Shown one piece after another: positions 1 through 7,276 of a stretch of DNA of 8,616 bases. The translations under genes and the position numbers were made by a program. Origin of the DNA: CAZBBC01 sp964489835 (GTDB lineage: Bacteria; Calditrichota; Calditrichia; JAJRVZ01); NCBI GenBank assembly GCA_964489835.1, contig CAZBBC010000177.1, positions 1-8,616 on the forward strand. The letters run 5' to 3'. The number at the start of each line of letters is the position of its first letter. Within the stretch, counting starts at the first letter, position 1. The notes beneath the pieces were generated by a model that saw only the letters and a list, made by a program, of their open reading frames with translations, was not told the DNA's origin and ran no database searches.

Positions 1-72
<72 letters not shown>

Positions 73-83
73 CTATAAATATT

Positions 84-115
84 AGGTGGTGAGAATTATT
101 CTGCCACCTTTTTTT
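84..115 (+). terminator. Rho-independent terminator-like hairpin between the two tRNAs
   Basis: AGGTGG (84-89) pairs with CCACCT (104-109). The stem continues with a T90-G103 wobble, a bulged G91 and AGAA/TTCT around a TTA loop. A run of seven T follows (109-115). Stem plus T-tract is the classic intrinsic terminator pattern, most simply for the tRNA-fMet transcript. It is odd that the next tRNA starts only 3 nt after the T-run, so the hairpin could instead be a leaky attenuator or a processing structure. Confidence 0.65.
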
Positions 116-118
116 AAT

Positions 119-192
119 GGCGGCGTAGCTCAGTTGGTTAGAGCAGTGGAATCATAATCCACGTGTCCGGGGTTCGAATCCCTGCGCCGCTA
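119..192 (+). tRNA. tRNA-Met (CAT), probably elongator
   Basis: This is a complete cloverleaf. The acceptor stem GGCGGCG/CGCCGCT ends in a G1-U72 wobble. T8 A9 are followed by D stem GCTC/GAGC, and anticodon stem GTGGA/TCCAC holds anticodon CAT at 153-155. The T arm has loop TTCGAAT at 173-179, and the discriminator is A192. CCA is not encoded. It lacks the initiator GGG/CCC anticodon-stem signature. A CAT anticodon outside an initiator can be elongator Met or the tRNA-Ile that TilS converts with lysidine. The acceptor stem with G1-U72 and a CCGCTA-type end resembles, from memory, elongator tRNA-Met of Bacillus and other bacteria more than tRNA-Ile2, so I favour Met. The presence of tilS immediately downstream keeps the alternative open. 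Confidence 0.82.
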
Positions 193-237
193 CAAAATTA
201 CTTAAGCAGTTTGAATCCCTCTCCTCAATTCTCTTCA

Positions 238-1605
238 ATGATTGAAAAAGTTAAAAATTTTATCTTTGCCAACCAATTAATTACCACGGATACCCGGTAT
301 GTTTTTGCGGCTGTTTCCGGTGGTATTGATTCATGTGTGTTATTCCATATACTCAAACAGCTCGAGGAAGAGCTGGGCTACCGGTTATTGGTCGTGCATT
401 TTAATCATCACACGCGGGGCACGTCCAGTGACGACGATCAACGATTTGTCGAAGCACTTGCCGGAAGCTATGGCAATCAGATCAAAATCGGCAACCTTCC
501 GGCCTCCCTGACCAAAATGACCGAAACGACACTGCGTGAGGAACGTTATCGGTTTTTTAATAAAATTTTAACGCAGCAACCGAAAGCGGTGATTGCCACC
601 GGTCATAACAAGGATGATAATATTGAAACCTTTATTATGCGATTGGCAAAAGGGTCGCGCTTAAGAGGTCTTATGGGTATCAGACCGCGGCGAAACGGTT
701 TTATCAGACCATTACTTCCGTTCTCACGAAAACAGATAGAGGATTATGCCCGCGAAAATAAACTCGATTTTAGAGAAGATATCTCAAATAGAGATCAGTC
801 GATCCTCCGCAATCGTCTTCGCCATACCGTGATTCCATTGCTTAAAAATCACCTGGATGATCACTTCGAGGAAAATCTGATAAAGGTGATCCATGATTTA
901 TCTCTTTATTATCAATTGTATGAAAATAGATTACAGGAAGCGATTATTGCCTCTGTTAAGAAGTCAAAGGCGGGAATATCTTTAAATCGCCAGCGTTATC
1001 AGAATTTTAATGAAGCCGTTAGACGTGGATTGATAGAATATTGTATTTCAAAGCTCTATCCTGTAAATTATAAGATTTCAGATAGAAATTTTATTGTTTG
1101 GGATACATTTATCAGGGATGGAAAACCGGGTAAAAAACGTTCTTTTCTAAACGAAGGAATAGCCATTGCAGAAAGAAAACAGATTCTGTTTGGCAATTTG
1201 GTCCGGACCCGGGATGATATTTACCCACTGTCTTTGGGGAAGCCCCTGTCTATTAATGAAAAGTTTACGATCCTCTTCAATGAAGTAAAGGCGGCGGAAG
1301 TATCTTTCAGCAATAATCGAAATATTGAATTAATTGACGGTGAGCAAAGCGGAAAACGGCTAAACGTTCGCTTTTGGCAGACAGGGGATCGCTTCAAACC
1401 GATGGGAATGAAACACCGGCGAAAATTAAGCGATTTTTTTATTGATTTAAAACTTAATACGGCAAGAAAAAAAGAAATACCGATCGTTTGTAATCGCAAG
1501 CAGATTATCTGGATCGCCGGTTTTCGTCTCGATGAGGATTTCAAAGTGACCCAAAAAACAAAAGTATATTATAAACTTGAACTGAGAAAGAATGGGTCGG
1601 TATGA
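238..1605 (+). CDS. tilS: tRNA(Ile)-lysidine synthase TilS
   Basis: TilS is an ATP-dependent cytoplasmic enzyme that attaches lysine to C34 of the CAT-anticodon tRNA-Ile, so that it reads AUA and is charged with isoleucine. The protein has 455 residues, a normal length. It has the PP-loop ATP motif SGGIDS at 27-32, HFNHHTRG at 54-61, HNKDDNIET at 123-131 followed by RLAKGSRLRGLMGI, and RNRLRH at 191-196 (all typical of the N-terminal synthase domain). The C-terminal TilS domain shows GDRFKPMGM at 383-391 and RKLSDFFID at 395-403. The reading frame is open upstream to a GTG at 163, but that lies inside the tRNA gene and encodes no conserved TilS sequence, so I chose the ATG at 238. No Shine-Dalgarno site is visible before it; the leader is pyrimidine-rich. 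Its stop overlaps the hpt start (ATGA), implying translational coupling. Confidence 0.95.
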   Translation: MIEKVKNFIFANQLITTDTRYVFAAVSGGIDSCVLFHILKQLEEELGYRLLVVHFNHHTRGTSSDDDQRFVEALAGSYGNQIKIGNLPASLTKMTETTLREERYRFFNKILTQQPKAVIATGHNKDDNIETFIMRLAKGSRLRGLMGIRPRRNGFIRPLLPFSRKQIEDYARENKLDFREDISNRDQSILRNRLRHTVIPLLKNHLDDHFEENLIKVIHDLSLYYQLYENRLQEAIIASVKKSKAGISLNRQRYQNFNEAVRRGLIEYCISKLYPVNYKISDRNFIVWDTFIRDGKPGKKRSFLNEGIAIAERKQILFGNLVRTRDDIYPLSLGKPLSINEKFTILFNEVKAAEVSFSNNRNIELIDGEQSGKRLNVRFWQTGDRFKPMGMKHRRKLSDFFIDLKLNTARKKEIPIVCNRKQIIWIAGFRLDEDFKVTQKTKVYYKLELRKNGSV

Positions 1606-2159
1606 TTAAAGTTGACCAGAAGGAGATCCTCGAAGAAAATTATTCGGTTTTAATATCCGAAGAAAAAATCCATCAACGTTTGGTTGAACTCGGGAATGAA
1701 CTGGTCGAGACCTATGCCGGGGAGATTCCGATTCTTATTGGCGTCTTAAATGGTGGTTTTGTTTTTTTAGCAGATCTTATACGATATATCAACATCGACT
1801 GCGAAATAGATTTTATCAGAATATCCAGTTATGGGGATGAGAAAGAATCAAGTGGTCATATAAAAGTTTTAAAACCCCTAAGCGCCGACATCAAAGGAAG
1901 ACACGTTGTGGTGGTTGAAGATATTGTTGACTCCGGTTTATCTGTACAGTTTTTATTAAAAATGTTATCGGCTTTTGAACCGTCTTCTCTGCGGGTTGCC
2001 ACTTTATTACGTAAGCGATCAAGGATAAAAATTGATCTGAAAATAGACTTTATTGGATTCGATATTGATGACAAATATGTCATCGGTTATGGTTTGGATG
2101 ACCGGCAGATGAAAAGGAATTTACGAGCGATATATATCGTTGATCATCAAGGGAGATAA
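1602..2159 (+). CDS. hpt: Hypoxanthine(-guanine) phosphoribosyltransferase
   Basis: This is a purine salvage enzyme that transfers the phosphoribosyl group of PRPP to hypoxanthine (and probably guanine) to give IMP or GMP in the cytoplasm. The 185-residue length is typical. The PRPP-binding loop VVVVEDIVDSGLS is at 102-114, with the paired acidic residues E106 D107 and the DSG turn. PPi-loop sequence LIGVLNGGFVF is at 45-55, and SSYGD at 75-80 (RISSYGDE) fits the flexible SxY loop of HGPRTs. The C-terminal base-recognition segment FIGFDIDDKYVIGYGLDD at 150-167 is diagnostic. The start ATG overlaps the tilS stop by 4 nt, and ftsH follows after 20 nt. The tilS-hpt-ftsH order is the one known from Bacillus and many other bacteria. 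Specificity for hypoxanthine over guanine or xanthine cannot be read from the sequence. Confidence 0.93.
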   Translation: MIKVDQKEILEENYSVLISEEKIHQRLVELGNELVETYAGEIPILIGVLNGGFVFLADLIRYINIDCEIDFIRISSYGDEKESSGHIKVLKPLSADIKGRHVVVVEDIVDSGLSVQFLLKMLSAFEPSSLRVATLLRKRSRIKIDLKIDFIGFDIDDKYVIGYGLDDRQMKRNLRAIYIVDHQGR

Positions 2160-2166
2160 TAATTCT

Positions 2167-2172
2167 GAAAGG
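2167..2172 (+). promoter_or_regulatory. Ribosome binding site of ftsH
   Basis: GAAAGG lies 7 nt before the ATG at 2180. It is one of only two clear Shine-Dalgarno-like sites in the window (the other precedes cdaA), and it supports the chosen ftsH start. Confidence 0.5.
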
Positions 2173-2179
2173 CCCATAC

Positions 2180-4192
2180 ATGCAGGAAAATAAGCATAAT
2201 AACGATAATCATCCGAAACGGGATCCAAATAAAAAGCGGAAAGACGATGAATTCCAATGGAAAAAGGCTTCTAAAACCGGTCTTATCTGGATCGCCATTT
2301 TAGTCGCTGCAATATTTTTTAGTACGCTCTGGCCAAGTGGAGAAGAAGGAGCGGTAAAAATATCATACTCAGAATATATGGCAATCCTGAATGATGACAA
2401 TATGAAAAGCGGAGAAGTTATTGTTAAGGATAACATTTTAATAGGAGAGACAAAAAGACCACTTAATCTGTCCAAGGATCAGGGAACCCGGATTACCCAC
2501 TTTAAGACGGTGCTTCCATTCGTAGATGATACGATGGTCAATGAATGGGCGGAGCGTAAGGTTAGTATTCAATTTGTAACACCTTCGAGTGAATGGACCG
2601 TTATTCTTGTGAATTCTTTACCGTGGATATTGATTCTGGTCGTTTGGATTTTTATTGCCCGACGCATGCAGGGTGGCGGTGGTGGTACCAAGGGTATTTT
2701 CTCGTTTGGCAAAAGCAGAGCAAAAATGGTAACCGAGGATAAAACAAAAGTCACTTTTGCTGATGTTGCCGGGGCTGATGAAGCAAAACAGGAATTACAG
2801 GAAATTATTGATTTTTTGCAAGATCCGGCAAAATTTCAGCGGTTAGGGGGAAAAATTCCGAAAGGAGCGCTTCTTCTCGGTCCGCCGGGAACGGGAAAAA
2901 CATTGCTGGCCAAAGCGGTTGCCGGAGAAGCCGGGGTTCCCTTTTTGAGCATGAGTGGTGCCGATTTTGTCGAGATGTTTGTCGGTGTGGGCGCCAGCCG
3001 TGTACGCGATCTGTTTGAAACCGGGCGCAAACATGCGCCCTGTATTATCTTTATTGATGAAATGGATGCCGTAGGGAGACACCGGGGCGCTGGGCTCGGT
3101 GGTGGACATGATGAGCGTGAACAAACCCTCAATCAACTGCTGGTTGAAATGGATGGTTTTGATACAAAAGAAGGCGTGATCCTCCTGGCAGCAACAAACC
3201 GGCCGGATGTTCTGGATTCGGCACTTCTGCGACCGGGAAGATTTGACCGGCAGATTGTGGTCGACCGTCCTGATGTCCGGGGCAGAGAAGGAATATTAAA
3301 AGTACATACCAAAAAGATTCCCCTTTCAAATGATATTGATCTGGAAGTACTGGCGAAAGGTACTCCCGGTCTTTCGGGCGCTGATCTGGCAAATCTCGTT
3401 AATGAGGCTGCTCTTCTGGCGGCACGAAAAGATCGGGACAAGGTAATAATGGCAGACTTTGAGGACGCAAAAGACAAGGTGATGATGGGTATGGAACGTA
3501 AATCCATGATCATTAGCGAAGAAGAAAAAAAGAGTACGTCCTATCATGAATCCGGTCATGTTTTGGTTTCCAGGCTTTTGCCAGATACAGACCCGGTGCA
3601 CAAAGTTACGATTATTCCCAGAGGAAGAGCTCTGGGGGTAACTTCTTATTTACCCATTGATGAGAAACATAATTATTCCAGGAATTATCTGGTATCGATG
3701 TTAGCCCAGTTACTGGGTGGACGGGCAGCCGAGAAAATTGTATTTAATCAGTTTACAACCGGTGCCGGCAATGATATCGAACGGGCAACAGAAATCGCTC
3801 GTAAAATGGTCTGTGAGTGGGGAATGAGTGATGTTTTAGGTCCCGTGACTTTTGGGAAAAAAGAGGAAGAAATTTTCCTTGGAAGAGAGATTTCCAAACA
3901 TAGAGATTATAGTGAAACAACGGCTCAGGTTATAGATCAAGAAGTCCGCAATATTATTACCGTTGCTCAGGAAACAGCAATAAATTTGCTGAAGAAAAAC
4001 ATCGATTCCCTTCATGCACTGGCCAGTGCCTTACTGGATTATGAAATCTTGGATGGCGAACAAATCGATAAAATCCTCAAAGGTGAAAAATTATCACCAA
4101 AAAAGGGAAAGACATCAGCAGAGGAAAAGAAGAAAAAACCTAAAAAGATCAGTAAACCGAAGCCCTCTTCCAAAACGGATACTAAAGCTTAA
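2180..4192 (+). CDS. ftsH: ATP-dependent zinc metalloprotease FtsH
   Basis: FtsH is a hexameric membrane-anchored AAA+ protease that extracts and degrades misfolded membrane proteins and short-lived regulators. The 670-residue protein is slightly longer than usual. In order it has: a charged N-terminus; membrane helix about 33-51; an extracytoplasmic domain about 55-138; membrane helix about 141-160; a glycine-rich linker (165-169); Walker A GPPGTGKT at 234-241; pore motif MFVGVG at 266-271; Walker B IIFIDEMDA at 289-297; and the second region of homology ending RPGRFDRQ at 351-358 with both arginine-finger positions. The zinc site is HESGH at 456-460, with the likely third ligand D532 in GAGNDIERAT. 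The usual motif is HEAGH, and here A is replaced by S, which keeps the HExxH ligands. The C-terminal tail from about 636 is very rich in lysine, proline and serine and is probably disordered. Downstream is a 314-nt non-coding gap. Confidence 0.98.
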   Translation: MQENKHNNDNHPKRDPNKKRKDDEFQWKKASKTGLIWIAILVAAIFFSTLWPSGEEGAVKISYSEYMAILNDDNMKSGEVIVKDNILIGETKRPLNLSKDQGTRITHFKTVLPFVDDTMVNEWAERKVSIQFVTPSSEWTVILVNSLPWILILVVWIFIARRMQGGGGGTKGIFSFGKSRAKMVTEDKTKVTFADVAGADEAKQELQEIIDFLQDPAKFQRLGGKIPKGALLLGPPGTGKTLLAKAVAGEAGVPFLSMSGADFVEMFVGVGASRVRDLFETGRKHAPCIIFIDEMDAVGRHRGAGLGGGHDEREQTLNQLLVEMDGFDTKEGVILLAATNRPDVLDSALLRPGRFDRQIVVDRPDVRGREGILKVHTKKIPLSNDIDLEVLAKGTPGLSGADLANLVNEAALLAARKDRDKVIMADFEDAKDKVMMGMERKSMIISEEEKKSTSYHESGHVLVSRLLPDTDPVHKVTIIPRGRALGVTSYLPIDEKHNYSRNYLVSMLAQLLGGRAAEKIVFNQFTTGAGNDIERATEIARKMVCEWGMSDVLGPVTFGKKEEEIFLGREISKHRDYSETTAQVIDQEVRNIITVAQETAINLLKKNIDSLHALASALLDYEILDGEQIDKILKGEKLSPKKGKTSAEEKKKKPKKISKPKPSSKTDTKA

Positions 4193-4506
4193 CTTAAAAT
4201 ATATGACATTCACTTTTTTGAATATTGAACATGGATTAACGAATAACGATTTTCGAAGCAATGTATTTTTTAATACTTTAAATAATTAACCACGAAGATC
4301 ACGAAGTTCTCGAAGGTCTAATATTAACAATGATTTAAATTGACATTGTAAACAAATTTCTTCTCAAATTATAATATTATATTTTTTTAATTATGATTTT
4401 TAAAAATCTTAGTGATCTTCGTGTGCTTCGCGTCAAAAGAATACATCTGGTTAGGCGACCATTCCCTGTTTATCTCAGAGGCTTTAAAAGACCGGGTTAA
4501 ACGACT
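4193..4506 (+). other. Non-coding gap between ftsH and the TPR gene
   Basis: I find no gene in these 314 nt. The first 98 nt are AT-rich with repeated GAA/CGAA words (about 4216-4260) and only a weak 5-bp hairpin GTATT/AATAC at 4263-4276, too poor to call the ftsH terminator. The middle is the inverted repeat described separately. A perfect -35-like TTGACA sits at 4340-4345, but the nearest TATAAT (4370-4375) is 24 nt away, too far for a normal promoter. The last 70 nt lead into the next gene without a clear ribosome site. Confidence 0.6.
4291..4432. repeat. Inverted repeat with arms of three 9-nt units each
   Basis: The left arm reads CACGAAGAT, CACGAAGTT, CTCGAAGGT (4291-4317). The right arm, read on the minus strand from 4432 to 4406, is CGCGAAGCA, CACGAAGAT, CACTAAGAT. 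Unit consensus is CACGAAGNN. The best pairing is 4291-4306 with 4408-4423, 15 of 16 bases. Because both arms are periodic they can pair in several registers shifted by 9 nt. The 88-nt interior is almost pure A and T. There is no open reading frame and no clear target duplication at the edges. It resembles a REP- or MITE-like intergenic element; mobility is inference only. Confidence 0.75.
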
Positions 4507-6120
4507 ATGAAAGATTTTTTATATTTTTTATCCGGTGAAGTCCCCGGTGGAATATTACTTCTGATATTTCTGCTGGTCGTCATGAATCTGGCGCTTTATT
4601 TTCTTTTTAAGAGTTCAAAATTGTTTTCCGGGGAGGTTTACAAGCGGAAGGCAATCAGAGCCAATATCTATCTTCTGGGTGTTTATATTATCTTATGGGT
4701 GGTGCTGAGACCTCCCGGGTTACCGGATCGGGTGATGCTAATACCTTTTCAGAATAATGAAAAGGAAGACTATATTCTTACCGAAGCCCTTCAGAGACAA
4801 TTAAATGGTCATCTAATAAATGATTATACCTGCCATCGCTGGGAGTGGTTTTATCAGACGGCCAATAAGGATTCACTTAAATTCAGCGATTACAGAATCA
4901 ATCTGGCCGGGAAGATAGGAGCCGCCGTAATACTGACCGGAGAACTTGAGCAGAGAGATAATAATATAATAATCGAATGGCGGATTATCCGATCCGGTGA
5001 GACTAAAAAAGTACATCTGGAAGTGAAATCCTACCAGGAGGCAGCAGATAAAATAATTGCCTGGATTCAAAGCAACCTGTCTCTTTATAACGAAAAGCTG
5101 AAAAAACCGGAACCCCTGGACGATGAAAGTCTGCAGACAATCTGCCGGGTAAAATTATTGATCCTTAATGATCAGTATGATCGGGTATTGACGCTGATTC
5201 AAAATCCGGATTCGAATATGGTTGTTTTGATAACCAATGCCTACCTAAATAAGGGTATCTCCGAGATTAACAAAAAAGAAACCTCAAATTTGCATAACGA
5301 TCAATTAAACAGGAATTTTCAACACCTGTTAAACCTGATTATCCCTTATAGCAAGGAGGGAAAAGATACGGCTGAGATGAATATTATTCTGGCCCAAATG
5401 TATTTGCATGCGGGAAATTACGGAATGGCGGAAATTTGTCTGGAAAAAGCGCTGACACAGGAAAAATATAATCCCCGGATTTACTATTATCTCAGTTATT
5501 TACATGAAAGCAGGTATCGTGAAAGAGGATTTAAAACCAGGGCATCTGTACTTGACTATTCGGTCAAATTAGATCCCGGATATGTGGATGCCGTATACGA
5601 ATTGGCCGAAAATCTGTATGAAACCGGAACAGCGGCGCCGACCAATCCCAATACTATCCGGTCAATGGAAGAACTTCGCCATTTTGTCCGCTTAAATCCA
5701 AATAATAAAAAAATACTGGCTTTATTAGGTAAGATTCTCCTGCAATCCAAATACACCCCTGAGGCCATCGAGATCTATACAACGCTTATAAATCTTGATC
5801 CGAATGTAGCGACGTACCACTATAATCTGGGGATCTGTTATTATCATATGAAAGATTTTGAACGGGCAAAAGAACAGTTTAAACGCGCCATCGAAATTGA
5901 TGATTATGCGGATGCCTATCTCTATTTGGGGGCGATGCACCGGCTCAATGGAGATCGCGACAAAGCCTTGTATTTTTATCGGGAAAGAGTGAAAAGGAAA
6001 AAGGGGGAGGACGATACCTATGCCGTCCAGGCCATGCGGGGAATCCGATTGATTCTGAACGAAATAGCAGAAGAAGAACAGGCGGCTACCGATGAAGATC
6101 CGCATTCTGACCATCAATGA
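4507..6120 (+). CDS. Membrane-anchored TPR protein with TolB-N-like domain
   Basis: I do not recognise a named gene. The 537-residue protein starts with two hydrophobic helices (about 14-34 and 53-68) joined by a basic loop (K35, K38, K46, R47, K48, R51). By the positive-inside rule the loop is cytoplasmic and the rest would lie outside the membrane. Residues 75-165 (VMLIPFQNN at 77-85, LAGKIGAAVILTGELEQ at 133-149, then a strand ending in SGE) resemble the TolB N-terminal/FlgO-type fold seen in TPR proteins of Gram-negative bacteria; this is recognition by pattern. From about 290 to 503 there are roughly six TPR-like helical pairs, clearest at 402-435, 436-469 and 470-503, with the spacing of alanines and prolines typical of TPRs. 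The last 20 residues are acidic. Its end overlaps folP by 29 nt, so the two are probably co-translated. A scaffold or assembly role is inferred; no catalytic motif is seen. Confidence 0.85.
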   Translation: MKDFLYFLSGEVPGGILLLIFLLVVMNLALYFLFKSSKLFSGEVYKRKAIRANIYLLGVYIILWVVLRPPGLPDRVMLIPFQNNEKEDYILTEALQRQLNGHLINDYTCHRWEWFYQTANKDSLKFSDYRINLAGKIGAAVILTGELEQRDNNIIIEWRIIRSGETKKVHLEVKSYQEAADKIIAWIQSNLSLYNEKLKKPEPLDDESLQTICRVKLLILNDQYDRVLTLIQNPDSNMVVLITNAYLNKGISEINKKETSNLHNDQLNRNFQHLLNLIIPYSKEGKDTAEMNIILAQMYLHAGNYGMAEICLEKALTQEKYNPRIYYYLSYLHESRYRERGFKTRASVLDYSVKLDPGYVDAVYELAENLYETGTAAPTNPNTIRSMEELRHFVRLNPNNKKILALLGKILLQSKYTPEAIEIYTTLINLDPNVATYHYNLGICYYHMKDFERAKEQFKRAIEIDDYADAYLYLGAMHRLNGDRDKALYFYRERVKRKKGEDDTYAVQAMRGIRLILNEIAEEEQAATDEDPHSDHQ

Positions 6121-7276
6121 ATCCCCACCAGATCCTCAAACCATAGCGGCTTATGGTCTTTCTGCAAATTGTGGTGATAGTCGTGAGCGAACCGTGTTAT
6201 GCCTGATAGAAGATCTCCCTGAACCGGTCAGACAAGAGATGCAATCTGTTGCGAATGATATGCCGGGGGCGATCAAAATCCTGGAATCGGAAAGATCCGG
6301 ATTCCTGTTTCGACTGCACGACGACTATATGAACAAACGAATGGCAGCGGAAGTGGTAAGCCGTTCGATTCATCTTAAGGAAATTTTTGATGAGCTAAAG
6401 CGTCGTATCGCGAATCATCTGAATCCCTCTTTCGCGGAAAATGATTTATATGGACTGAATCTGAAAACAGCGCGAATTATGGGCGTTCTGAACGTAACGC
6501 CGGATTCGTTTTCGGATGGCGGTAAATACCTGGATTATAAAAGAGCGGTATCCCACGCATTAAAGATGGCCGGTGAAGGCGCCGCCATTATCGATGTCGG
6601 TGGTGAATCGTCACGCCCGGGTGCCGATCCGGTATCGACAGTGGAGGAATTATCGCGGGTGGTACCGGTTATTGAGGCTATCCGCAGAGAATCAGAGGTT
6701 CTGATATCGGTCGACACCTGTAAATCTGTCGTAGCCGATAAAGCCCTGTCCGTGGGTGCGAACTGGATCAACGATATTTCAGGTCTCCGCGCCGATCCGG
6801 ATATGACCGAAGTGGCCGGGAAGTATGATTGTCCTGTGGTGGTTATGCATATGCTGGGAACCCCGAAGACCATGCAGGAAAATCCTGTTTATGGAAATGT
6901 GTGTCTGGAAGTGAATGACTTTTTTGAAGAGAGGATTAAGACGCTTTCCGCTCAGGGATTGAATAAATTGATCCTCGATCCGGGTATCGGGTTTGGAAAG
7001 AGATTGGAAGATAATCTAAATTTATTACAGTGTTGCGATCTTTTCCGGCAGCACGGTTTCCCCATTCTGATCGGTACCTCACGCAAGTCGTTTATCGGTA
7101 CGATTACAGGAAGGGCCTCTGGGGACCGGGCGGCAGCGTCACTGGCATCCCTCTTGATGCCTGTTTTAAAGGGAGTAAATATACTACGTGTTCATGATGT
7201 CCCGGAGACAAAAGATGCCCTAAAAATGATTGAGGCAATCATAAATCACAAATCACAAATCCCAAATTCCAAGTAA
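6092..7276 (+). CDS. folP: Dihydropteroate synthase, long form
   Basis: FolP condenses p-aminobenzoate with dihydropterin pyrophosphate to make dihydropteroate in folate synthesis; it is the sulfonamide target. The TIM-barrel core runs from about 128 to 384: NVTPDSFSDGG at 134-144, GGESSRPGA at 170-178, SVDT at 206-209, ND at 227-228, MHMLGTPKTMQ at 252-262, DPGIGFGK at 296-303, SRKSF at 330-334 with the catalytic lysine, and RVHD at 366-369. All key residues are present. The protein has 394 residues against about 280 in E. coli; the surplus is an N-terminal region of about 125 residues before the core. Longer FolP proteins with such an extension exist in other bacteria (from memory), so the ATG at 6092 is plausible although it lies inside the TPR gene. 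The last ten residues and the stop codon are encoded by the heptamer repeat that follows. Confidence 0.95.
   Translation: MKIRILTINESPPDPQTIAAYGLSANCGDSRERTVLCLIEDLPEPVRQEMQSVANDMPGAIKILESERSGFLFRLHDDYMNKRMAAEVVSRSIHLKEIFDELKRRIANHLNPSFAENDLYGLNLKTARIMGVLNVTPDSFSDGGKYLDYKRAVSHALKMAGEGAAIIDVGGESSRPGADPVSTVEELSRVVPVIEAIRRESEVLISVDTCKSVVADKALSVGANWINDISGLRADPDMTEVAGKYDCPVVVMHMLGTPKTMQENPVYGNVCLEVNDFFEERIKTLSAQGLNKLILDPGIGFGKRLEDNLNLLQCCDLFRQHGFPILIGTSRKSFIGTITGRASGDRAAASLASLLMPVLKGVNILRVHDVPETKDALKMIEAIINHKSQIPNSK

Noticed and set aside
163..237. Upstream extension of tilS from a GTG at 163
   Set aside because: It starts inside the tRNA-Met gene and its 25 residues show no TilS similarity; the ATG at 238 leads directly into the family N-terminus.
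4263..4276. Hairpin GTATT/AATAC as the ftsH terminator
   Set aside because: Only five AT-dominated pairs and no T-run following the stem.
4014..4289. Plus-strand open frame running from the ftsH end into the gap
   Set aside because: Most of it overlaps the ftsH C-terminus in another frame, with composition expected of a shifted lysine-rich tail; no ribosome site.
4340..4375. TTGACA and TATAAT as a promoter for the TPR gene
   Set aside because: The spacer is 24 nt, too long for sigma70, and the region is so AT-rich that such boxes occur by chance.
4291..4432. CRISPR-like array
   Set aside because: Units are 9 nt, adjacent, without spacers, and inverted between arms; no cas genes are present.
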